Source of the DNA: Gammaproteobacteria bacterium | Lineage (GTDB): Bacteria > Pseudomonadota > Gammaproteobacteria > Natronospirales > REEB76 | NCBI GenBank assembly: GCA_027317045.1 | Contig: DAHVFI010000125.1 | Span: 1-6,828 of the forward strand | Reading direction: 5' to 3' | Length of the DNA stretch: 6,828 bases | In this document: positions 1 to 6,183 of the stretch, in pieces | Layout: every line of letters begins with the position of its first letter | Position numbering within the stretch: the first letter of the stretch is position 1 | The notes under the pieces: model-generated | Databases searched by the model: none | Told to the model about the DNA's origin: nothing | What the model saw: the letters and a program-made list of their open reading frames with translations, nothing else | Made by a program: the position numbers and the translations under genes

Positions 1-1
1 C

Positions 2-1276
2 CTCCAGGCTCTGGTGACGGCACAGCCGGACCCTTCGGCCCTGCATCAGCAGATCGCAGAATTTCTCATGGAGATGGGTTGCCACGCACAAGCCGCTTCC
101 TTATATGAGGGCTGCCTGCGCCGACAGCCCCATGACAGCCAGGCCTGCCTCAAACTGGGCCAGAGTTATCAAAAGCTGGGCCGTTTTGAAGACGCGGCAC
201 AGGCTTTTCAGTCGGCTATAGAAGAAGATCCCGACAGCGATGCTGCCTACCTGCTGTTGGCGCATACGCGGCGCATCTCGCCGCAGGATAGCGCTCTGGT
301 TAACCGCTTTGAGGCCGCCCTCGGTAAATCGTTATTAAGCGAAGAAACAAAAAAATGCCTGCATTTCGGTCTTGGCAAGCTGTACGACGACCTGGGTTCC
401 TATGAGCAGGCTTTTGAGCATTTCCGCACCGCCAACAGCCTGCAACATGAAAAAGTCCGATTCGATCGGGCCGCCCTGACCGAGTATGTGGAATCGGTAA
501 AAAAAATCTTTACCTGGGAGTTGTTCCGGAGCCGTATTGCACCGGGGGCTGTCGGCCCCCTGCCGGTTTTTATTGTGGGTATGCTGCGCAGTGGCACCAC
601 CCTGGTGGAACGTATTCTCGCCAGTCATCCCCGGGTTTTCGGCCTGGGCGAAACCGAGCTGGTGGATAGGCTGGCCCAGCACCTGTCTGCGCGTATGCAG
701 ATGCCCTACCCGGCCTGCGTGGCCAACATGGACGTCGCCACGGCTCAACGTTCGGGTTTTGAATTTCGCCGCCAATGGCCTGTGGAAGCGCAGTCCAGTC
801 GGTGGGTGGTGGATAAAAATCCGCTCAATTTCCTGCATTTGGGCTTGATTGCCTTGCTGTTTCCCGGCACTCCCCTCCTGCACTGTACCCGGGATCCCAT
901 GGATACCTGCCTGTCCATCTATTTCCAGTATTTCGCCCACACCCGCAACAGCTATGCGTATGACCTTGAGGACATCGCCTTCTTTTATAAGCAATACACA
1001 ATGCTGATGGCCCATTGGCGCGCGGTTCTGCCCGCCCCTCCTCATGATATCCATTATGAGGAATTGGCACTGGCACCCGAAAAAACCAGCCGTGCGTTGG
1101 TCGCCGCTGCCGGCTTGGAGTGGCATCCGGACTGTCTGGAACCGCACAAGCATGCGGCGAGTATTTCCACCGCCAGCTTGTGGCAGGCACGCCAACCCAT
1201 CTATCGGGATTCCGTGGGCCGCTGGCGGCACTATGCACGGCAGCTTGATCCTTTGCGGAAAGCCCTGGATATGTAA
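2..1276 (+). CDS. TPR-repeat sulfotransferase, 5'-truncated by the window edge
   Basis: This is predicted to move a sulfuryl group from PAPS to an acceptor that is not identifiable here. The frame is open to the left edge. A GTG at 14 could serve as a start, but the protein begins directly in TPR helices and the related proteins in this window are about 580 residues, so the true start is probably upstream. Counting from that GTG, TPR-like units lie at about 10-40, 41-75 and 115-146. A Sulfotransfer_3-type domain runs from about 184 to 410. Its 5'-phosphosulfate loop is GMLRSGTTLVERIL (189-202), with L191 where Pro is usual. The presumed catalytic Glu is E213 in GLGETE, followed by DKNPLN (267-272) and a 3'-phosphate site with R293 and S301. 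The conserved C-terminal motif QARQPIYRDS (391-400) is present. It aligns end to end with the C-terminal parts of the two sulfotransferases downstream but is clearly more diverged from them than they are from each other. It is probably cytoplasmic, since no signal peptide or membrane segment is seen in the part present. Confidence 0.9.
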   Translation, partial: LQALVTAQPDPSALHQQIAEFLMEMGCHAQAASLYEGCLRRQPHDSQACLKLGQSYQKLGRFEDAAQAFQSAIEEDPDSDAAYLLLAHTRRISPQDSALVNRFEAALGKSLLSEETKKCLHFGLGKLYDDLGSYEQAFEHFRTANSLQHEKVRFDRAALTEYVESVKKIFTWELFRSRIAPGAVGPLPVFIVGMLRSGTTLVERILASHPRVFGLGETELVDRLAQHLSARMQMPYPACVANMDVATAQRSGFEFRRQWPVEAQSSRWVVDKNPLNFLHLGLIALLFPGTPLLHCTRDPMDTCLSIYFQYFAHTRNSYAYDLEDIAFFYKQYTMLMAHWRAVLPAPPHDIHYEELALAPEKTSRALVAAAGLEWHPDCLEPHKHAASISTASLWQARQPIYRDSVGRWRHYARQLDPLRKALDM

Positions 1277-1318
1277 CCGGCATCGTGGACAACCTGAGTA
1301 TATTTGGATTCCTCCAGA

Positions 1319-1340
1319 CAGGCCGGCCATAACCGGCCTG
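1319..1340 (+). other. perfect 8-bp GC-rich inverted repeat (hairpin)
   Basis: CAGGCCGG at 1319-1326 pairs perfectly with CCGGCCTG at 1333-1340 around a 6-nt loop (ccataa). It starts 43 nt after the stop of the first sulfotransferase. No T-tract follows on either strand, so it is not a classical intrinsic terminator. It could be a Rho-assisted terminator, a transcript-end stabiliser or a protein-binding palindrome. The base pairing is seen directly; the function is inferred. Confidence 0.45.
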
Positions 1341-1370
1341 GGACCACAACCTATCATCCAGCACGTCACT

Positions 1371-1376
1371 TATAAT
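1371..1376 (+). promoter_or_regulatory. candidate -10 box for the 1412-6131 gene set
   Basis: TATAAT matches the sigma-70 -10 consensus exactly and would give a transcript start near 1383, about 30 nt before the ATG at 1412. No recognisable -35 hexamer lies 16-18 nt upstream: that stretch reads roughly caacctat. The position between a hairpin and a gene start is favourable. The lack of a -35 keeps this tentative unless an activator is used. Confidence 0.3.
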
Positions 1377-1411
1377 GACCTTCCACAGACAACCTCGAAT
1401 CAACTACGCGC

Positions 1412-1873
1412 ATGACCGAAAATACCGATAGCAATCCATTGGAACAAGCACTCAGCGCCGCCAAGGACAACGACGAACAGAGCATCCGCAAGGCACTGCG
1501 GGCCTTTGTGCAATCCCGGGTATTCGTGAAGCTGGATCAGCCCTGGGACGGCAAGACATTCCCACGCAGCGACATGCGCCTGCTGTTCGTCAGCGACGGC
1601 GACAACCGGGAACGCCCGATGTTGGCGGTCTTCACCTCCAAAGCCTTCAGCGATATCTACGCACAGGCAGCGGCGCCGTTCGATTATGCGGTGGAAGTGG
1701 ATGCGGCATGGGCGTGTCTGGGGGTTCCCAAGGATGGAGGCATCATGGTGAATCCGAATTCCATGCCCAGTTTCCGCATCGGACCGGAAGTGGCAAGTAT
1801 CCTGCGTGAAGCCGCGGAAAAGGACGTGGCTGAGAAAAGCGCGCCCCCAAAAATAAACCCAGCGCAGAAGTGA
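1412..1873 (+). CDS. SseB-family protein (single N-terminal-type domain)
   Basis: This 153-residue soluble protein resembles the SseB N-terminal domain. SseB of Escherichia coli was named for enhanced serine sensitivity, and the molecular role of the family is not settled. Residues of about 8-133 form the domain: an N-terminal helix (LEQALSAAKDNDEQSIRKAL, 10-29), strands around VFVKLDQPW (37-45) and MRLLFVSDG (55-63), a core block MLAVFTSKAFSD (70-81), and the family-typical end GIMVNPNSMPSFRIGPEV (110-127). The last 20 or so residues are charged and Pro-rich, probably disordered. E. coli SseB is roughly 100 residues longer with a second domain, which is absent here. The ATG at 1412 lacks a clear Shine-Dalgarno sequence. 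The stop is 9 nt before the next sulfotransferase start, so translation of the two is probably coupled. There is no signal peptide. Family assignment rests on pattern recognition of these motifs. Confidence 0.82.
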   Translation: MTENTDSNPLEQALSAAKDNDEQSIRKALRAFVQSRVFVKLDQPWDGKTFPRSDMRLLFVSDGDNRERPMLAVFTSKAFSDIYAQAAAPFDYAVEVDAAWACLGVPKDGGIMVNPNSMPSFRIGPEVASILREAAEKDVAEKSAPPKINPAQK

Positions 1874-1882
1874 TGATTTAGT

Positions 1883-3613
1883 GTGATGCTGAATCAGCAG
1901 AGCCCGCCTACCAAATCCAATTTGCATACCAGCCATCTGATGCAGGCGCTGGCGCACTACGACGCCGGCGAATATGAAACGGCACGCGCCGCCTGTGATG
2001 AATTGCTGCAATTGCAGCCTGAGGACTATGGCGCGCTGCATCTGGCCGGCTTGATCGCCACGGCCCAAAAACGCCCGCCGCAAGCCGCAGATTTTTTCAA
2101 GCAGGCCTTGAATCATGCTCCGGATGCGCAAAACGCGGCAGACAGCTGGTACGAATTGGGGAAGGCCCTGCGGGCGGCCGGGGATTTACGCCAAGCCGAA
2201 GAAGCCCTGCGGCGCGCCATCCACAGCGACCCCCGAACCTGCAGTTACGCAATTGAACTGGCCGATATTTACGCGGAAGGCTGGAAATTAAACCTCGCCG
2301 TCGAAACCCTCAAAACCGCCGTTAACCGCTTCTTCACGGACCCCGCACCCTGCGCAGCCCTCGGCAACCTGCTGAATAGGTATGGCAAGCAGGCCGATGC
2401 ATTGATGGCGTTTGGGATGGCGGTCGAAAGAAAACCGAATTATGCACAAGCCCACCTGGCTGTGGGCAGCACCCTGATGATGCTCGGCCGATTCGCAGAG
2501 GCCGAAGCTCCGTTGCGTGAAGCCCTGCGCCTGGATCCGATGATCAAGGCCTACTATCAGCTGGCGCAAGTCAGGAAGTTCAAGCTTGATGCCGGGGATA
2601 TGGAAGCCATCAAACAGCGCCTGGATCCGCAACTGAACGCCACTAAGGATGCACGGATTGATGCCTTGTTTGCGCTTTCCAGAATATACGATCAGCAAGA
2701 AGACTACGCCGCGGCCTTCAGCTATCTCGAAGAGGCCACCCGGCTGCACCGCTCGACCAACAAGTTCCCCGACAACGAATATGAAGCCATGGTTGAACGC
2801 ATCATGGCGCTTTTCACTCCGGAATTCCTGGCCCGCTATGCCGGCAAAAGCGCCTCGGATTTGGCGCCAATTTTCATCCTCGGCATGTTCCGTTCCGGCA
2901 CAACTCTCACGGAACAGATACTGGCCTCCCACTCCCAGGTACAAGGCGGCGGAGAACTGATGTGCATGGTCGAGATCGCCAAGCAATTGGGAAAAACCTG
3001 GGAAGCTCGCAGGGCTCTGGCGCCCGGTGATGATGCGACAGTGGGTGACGATTTAACAAACGCAGCCGCGCGTTACCGGGAAATGATCGAACATTTATCC
3101 GGCAACAACCTGCGTTTCACGGATAAGTTACCCTTAAACTTTTTTTATATCGGCCTCATTCATTTATTGTTTCCCAAGGCCAGCATCATCTATTGCCACC
3201 GGAATCCTGTCGCCACCTGCTTCAGTTGCTTTCAGAATAATATTCTTATGCCGGCCAATGGCTCCTTTACACATGATCTAACTGATCTCGGCCGTTTCTA
3301 TAAACTGCACGAGCGCATGATGGCGCATTGGCGGAAAGCACTTCCCGGACGCATTCTGGAGGTGGAGTATGAAAATTTGGTTGAAGATATCGAGACTGGA
3401 ATTAGGCGCCTGCTGGACTTCTGCGACTTGGAGTTCGAGCAACAATGCCTGGATTTCCATTCGTTGAAACGCCCAGTCGCGACTGCCAGTGTCATGCAGG
3501 TGCGGAAACCCCTTTACAAAGGCGCCATTGATCACTGGAAAAATTACGAGGCGTTCCTCGGACCGCTGCTTGAGGCACTGCGGGCTGATACGCCAAAATC
3601 TGATATCGTATAA
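1883..3613 (+). CDS. TPR-repeat sulfotransferase (first full-length paralogue)
   Basis: This is a predicted PAPS-dependent sulfotransferase of 576 residues with an N-terminal TPR superhelix and a C-terminal Sulfotransfer_3 domain, an architecture related in its catalytic half to tyrosylprotein sulfotransferases. TPR-like units cover about 17-290, for example DLRQAEEALRRAIHSDP (101-117), GRFAEAEAPLREALRLDP (202-219) and EDYAAAFSYLEEATRL (273-288). The catalytic domain spans about 327-565: phosphosulfate loop GMFRSGTTLTEQIL (334-347) with F336 in place of the usual Pro, presumed catalytic E358 in QGGGEL, TDKLPLN (413-419), a 3'-phosphate site with R440 in CHRNP and S448 in CFSC, and QVRKPLYKGAIDHWKNY (539-555). 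The start may be GTG 1883 or the adjacent ATG 1886; no clear ribosome site separates them, and coupling to the upstream stop is likely. It is a close paralogue of the sulfotransferase starting at 4377 along its whole length. The acceptor is unknown. No signal peptide or membrane segment is visible, so a cytoplasmic location is inferred. Confidence 0.93.
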   Translation: MMLNQQSPPTKSNLHTSHLMQALAHYDAGEYETARAACDELLQLQPEDYGALHLAGLIATAQKRPPQAADFFKQALNHAPDAQNAADSWYELGKALRAAGDLRQAEEALRRAIHSDPRTCSYAIELADIYAEGWKLNLAVETLKTAVNRFFTDPAPCAALGNLLNRYGKQADALMAFGMAVERKPNYAQAHLAVGSTLMMLGRFAEAEAPLREALRLDPMIKAYYQLAQVRKFKLDAGDMEAIKQRLDPQLNATKDARIDALFALSRIYDQQEDYAAAFSYLEEATRLHRSTNKFPDNEYEAMVERIMALFTPEFLARYAGKSASDLAPIFILGMFRSGTTLTEQILASHSQVQGGGELMCMVEIAKQLGKTWEARRALAPGDDATVGDDLTNAAARYREMIEHLSGNNLRFTDKLPLNFFYIGLIHLLFPKASIIYCHRNPVATCFSCFQNNILMPANGSFTHDLTDLGRFYKLHERMMAHWRKALPGRILEVEYENLVEDIETGIRRLLDFCDLEFEQQCLDFHSLKRPVATASVMQVRKPLYKGAIDHWKNYEAFLGPLLEALRADTPKSDIV

Positions 3614-3631
3614 GCAGGACACAGGAACTCT

Positions 3632-4300
3632 ATGCTTATCAAACTGGATAATGTGCTCGATCCCGAAGAATTCCAGAAAGTGCATGATCAGGCGGCACAG
3701 GCCCATTATGTGTCTGGCAGTACAACGGCTGGCGAAAGCGCCCGCAGCCGCAAGCACAATCTGCAGATTGCTGAAGATGATCCTGTGCTTCCCGAATTGC
3801 AGAAGATTGTCCTGGCGGCGCTTCGGCGTCATCCGGTCCTGCAGTTTCTGGCGGTGCCCAAGTACCTCATGCCGCCCATGTTCAATCGTTACGATACGGG
3901 CATGTACTATCAAGACCATGTGGATTTTTCACTCGTGGGTGCGAATGAGAAGATCCGCACGGATCTTTCGGTCACCCTGTTCCTCAGTGACCAGGATGAA
4001 TATGACGGCGGCGAGCTGATCGTGAGTTCTACTGATGGAGAACAAGCGATCAAATTAGACCGCAATGAAGCGATCATCTATCCTTCAGGCCAGTTGCACC
4101 GCGTCGCAACGGTGCGCCGCGGTTCACGACTTGCCGCCATCACCACTATCCAAAGCTTCATCCGTCACGAATCGCAACGCGAACTGCTGGCGGATTTGTT
4201 GCGCCTATCACGCGCTATCCAGGACCGCGCTCCCCAGTCAGACGAGGTGCGCCTTGCGAACAAGATCCACGCCAACCTGCTGCGGCTTTGGGCTGAATGA
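3632..4300 (+). CDS. PKHD-type hydroxylase (YbiX/PiuC-like Fe(II)/2-oxoglutarate dioxygenase)
   Basis: This 222-residue enzyme is predicted to couple 2-oxoglutarate decarboxylation to hydroxylation of an unknown substrate. Residues of about 80-175 form the prolyl-4-hydroxylase-like double-stranded beta-helix core. Iron ligands are H96 and D98 in YYQDHVDF, with H156 in GQLHRV; R166, ten residues later, is the expected 2-oxoglutarate carboxylate ligand. Family hallmarks FNRYDTG (84-90), RTDLSVTLFLSD (109-120), YDGGEL (124-129) and IQSFIRHE (173-180) are intact. Residues of about 180-222 match the C-terminal helical PKHD extension, and length and ligand spacing are close to E. coli YbiX (about 225 residues). 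AGGA at 3623-3626, 5 nt before the ATG, is a fair ribosome site and supports this start. It lies 18 nt after a sulfotransferase stop, hence probably co-transcribed. In other proteobacteria the family often accompanies TonB-dependent siderophore receptors; none is visible here. Confidence 0.94.
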   Translation: MLIKLDNVLDPEEFQKVHDQAAQAHYVSGSTTAGESARSRKHNLQIAEDDPVLPELQKIVLAALRRHPVLQFLAVPKYLMPPMFNRYDTGMYYQDHVDFSLVGANEKIRTDLSVTLFLSDQDEYDGGELIVSSTDGEQAIKLDRNEAIIYPSGQLHRVATVRRGSRLAAITTIQSFIRHESQRELLADLLRLSRAIQDRAPQSDEVRLANKIHANLLRLWAE

Positions 4301-4310
4301 ATTGTAGAAC

Positions 4311-4344
4311 CCGGGGAAAATACCGATAACTTCGGCAGCCCCGG
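4311..4344 (+). other. nested inverted repeat in the 76-nt gap
   Basis: CCGGGG at 4311-4316 pairs with CCCCGG at 4339-4344. Inside this, CCGA at 4323-4326 pairs with TCGG at 4332-4335 around a 5-nt loop. No T-tract follows, so termination is doubtful. It may be a transcript-processing or attenuating structure between the hydroxylase and the third sulfotransferase. The pairing is seen directly; the role is inferred. Confidence 0.35.
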
Positions 4345-4376
4345 ATAGAATTACGTATCAATAAAGCATCAATCCA

Positions 4377-6131
4377 ATGAGTACGGAAAATGCCCCTATG
4401 GACCAGCACACTGCCACCGCATCCACGATAGGCGGCTCCCGTCCATACCAGGAGCTGATGGATAAAGCCATGGCGTTTTACTATGCGGAGGATTACGGCC
4501 AGGCGCGCGTTCTTTCCGATGAATTGCTGCGGGTCGCACCCCAAGATCATGCAACCCTGCAGTTAGCCGGTGTCGTTGCAAGATTTCAACGGCGGCTTCC
4601 TGAATCCGCCGAATTCCTGAAGCAGGCACTGCGGCACGCACCCGATGCGCAAAGCGCAGCTGCCAGCTGGTTCAGCCTGGGCAAAACCCTGCGGCAAGCC
4701 GGTGACCTGCGCCAGGCTGAAGAAGCGCTGCGCCGCGCCTTGAAGACCAACCCGGACGCCTGCGATTACATTATCGAACTCGCCGAGACTTACGCCGACG
4801 GCTGGAAGCTGGATCTCGCCATTGAGACACTCAAGCACGCGCTCAACCGCTTCCGTGGGGATGCTGCACCCTGCGCAGCCCTTGCCGGCATCCTTGTGAA
4901 GCATGGGCGGCATCAAGATGCGCTCATTGCCTATGATCTGGCACTTGCCCGGGACCCGGATGGCGCCTATATACATTTAAGCAGGGGGAAAACTCTCAAT
5001 GTACTGGGGCACTTCGCAGAAGCTGAACAGGAATTCGTAGAAGCCCTGCGGCTTAAGCCGCAGATTGAGGCTTATAGCGGCTTGGCTCAGCTAAGGAACC
5101 TCACAATCGATTCGCCCGAAACACAGGCAATGGTAAAAAGCTGGGATGACAAAAACAATGCGCCATTAAAGGTGCGCATTGATGCCGGTTTCGCCCTGTC
5201 GAGGATTTACGACAAAGCCGGGGACTACCCTACCGCCCATCAATATCTTCAGGATGCCAATCGCTTGAAAAGAGCTGATATCGAATTCTCAATCGGGGAT
5301 TCTGAGGCAATGGCGAAGGGCATAATGGCGCTGTTCACCCCGGATTTTCTGGCCCGCTATTCCGGCAAAAGCGCTTCCGATCTGGCGCCGATCTTCGTTC
5401 TGGGCATGCCGCGCTCCGGCACTACTTTGACGGAACAGATGCTTGCATCCCATTCCCAGGTGCAAGGTGGGGGCGAACTACCCAGCATCACTCGAGTGGC
5501 CAAGGACCTGGGAAACACCTGGGAGAGCCGGGGCAATCTGGCACCGGGCAGCGATGAAATGGTCGCCCAGGACCTTCAGCAGGCCGCTGCGCGTTACACG
5601 GGCATGACCTCTCACCTATGGCGCAAACGCCCCCGCTTTACCGACAAGATGCCGCTGAATTCCCTGTATCTCGGCATCATTCACCTGCTGTTCCCCAAGG
5701 CAAGAATCATTTACTGCCGCCGCAATCCATTGGCAACCTGTTTCAGCTGCTATCAGATCCTGTTTGGCCCAGGCAATATCCTGTTTAGCTACGATCTGGC
5801 GGAATTGGGGCAGTTCTACAAGATTCATGAACGCATTATGCAGCACTGGGCAAAAGTCCTTCCGGGGTATGTCCTGGAAGTCGACTATGAAAACATGGTG
5901 GAACAACCTGAGAACGAGATCAAGCGTATTCTGAAATTCTGCGACCTGGAATTCGAACCCGCCTGCCTTGACTTCCACAACCTGGAGCGCCCGGTTGCCA
6001 CCGCCAGCCTCATCCAGGTGCGCAAACCCATCTATAAAGAAGCCATCCATCATTGGAAAAATTATCAGCCGTTCCTGGGACCGCTGTTTGCGGCGTTGGA
6101 AATGACTCCAGACCCCAGTAACCACACTTGA
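4377..6131 (+). CDS. TPR-repeat sulfotransferase (second full-length paralogue)
   Basis: This 584-residue predicted PAPS-dependent sulfotransferase is a full-length paralogue of the one at 1883-3613. In the 49 residues from FTPDFL (320) to E367-L368, 44 are identical. TPR-like units occupy about 25-300, including DLRQAEEALRRALKTNPD (110-127) and GHFAEAEQEFVEALRLKP (211-228). The catalytic domain spans about 336-575: canonical phosphosulfate loop GMPRSGTTLTEQML (343-356), presumed catalytic E367 in QGGGEL, TDKMPLN (422-428), 3'-phosphate site R449 in CRRNP and S457 in CFSC, and QVRKPIYKEAIHHWKNY (547-563). Unlike its two relatives in the window it keeps the usual Pro of the loop (P345). The start is ATG 4377; a second ATG at 4398 (M8) is possible and neither has a strong ribosome site. 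The first 20 or so residues are low-complexity and not shared with the paralogue. It follows the hydroxylase by 76 nt. The acceptor is unknown and the protein is probably cytoplasmic. Confidence 0.94.
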   Translation: MSTENAPMDQHTATASTIGGSRPYQELMDKAMAFYYAEDYGQARVLSDELLRVAPQDHATLQLAGVVARFQRRLPESAEFLKQALRHAPDAQSAAASWFSLGKTLRQAGDLRQAEEALRRALKTNPDACDYIIELAETYADGWKLDLAIETLKHALNRFRGDAAPCAALAGILVKHGRHQDALIAYDLALARDPDGAYIHLSRGKTLNVLGHFAEAEQEFVEALRLKPQIEAYSGLAQLRNLTIDSPETQAMVKSWDDKNNAPLKVRIDAGFALSRIYDKAGDYPTAHQYLQDANRLKRADIEFSIGDSEAMAKGIMALFTPDFLARYSGKSASDLAPIFVLGMPRSGTTLTEQMLASHSQVQGGGELPSITRVAKDLGNTWESRGNLAPGSDEMVAQDLQQAAARYTGMTSHLWRKRPRFTDKMPLNSLYLGIIHLLFPKARIIYCRRNPLATCFSCYQILFGPGNILFSYDLAELGQFYKIHERIMQHWAKVLPGYVLEVDYENMVEQPENEIKRILKFCDLEFEPACLDFHNLERPVATASLIQVRKPIYKEAIHHWKNYQPFLGPLFAALEMTPDPSNHT

Positions 6132-6183
6132 AGCAGCAGCTGCCTGCAGAACAGCACACGATCTGGCAGGTCCGGCGGCGCCT

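Noticed and set aside
335..1369. Long antisense open frame of 344 codons on the - strand, and similar ones at 825-1403, 1400-2131 and 2288-2986
   Set aside because: They overlap well-supported + strand genes, lack recognisable domains and have atypical composition (many Gly, His, Gln, Arg). They are shadows of the coding strand.
1277..1411. Small precursor-peptide gene for the putative modification enzymes
   Set aside because: No short frame with a ribosome site and a plausible leader/core layout was found in this gap or in the gaps at 4301-4376 and 6132-6183.
3614..3631. Possible Fur box or separate promoter for the hydroxylase, as this family is often iron-regulated
   Set aside because: The 18-nt gap has only a ribosome site, and no Fur-like AT-rich palindrome is visible here or in the 1277-1411 gap.
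3489..4019. Open frame of 176 codons on the + strand overlapping the hydroxylase
   Set aside because: It overlaps the end of a sulfotransferase and most of the PKHD gene in another frame, and its product is Arg/Ser/Cys-rich without domain features.
1418..4328. A 13-nt direct match (gaaaataccgata) at 1418-1430 and 4316-4328
   Set aside because: One exact match of this length is expected fairly often by chance in a window this size. One copy is inside coding sequence and the flanks do not match.
6132..6183. Possible bidirectional terminator between the convergent genes
   Set aside because: Only a 5-bp pairing (cctgc with gcagg) with a long loop and no T-tract can be drawn; not enough to call.
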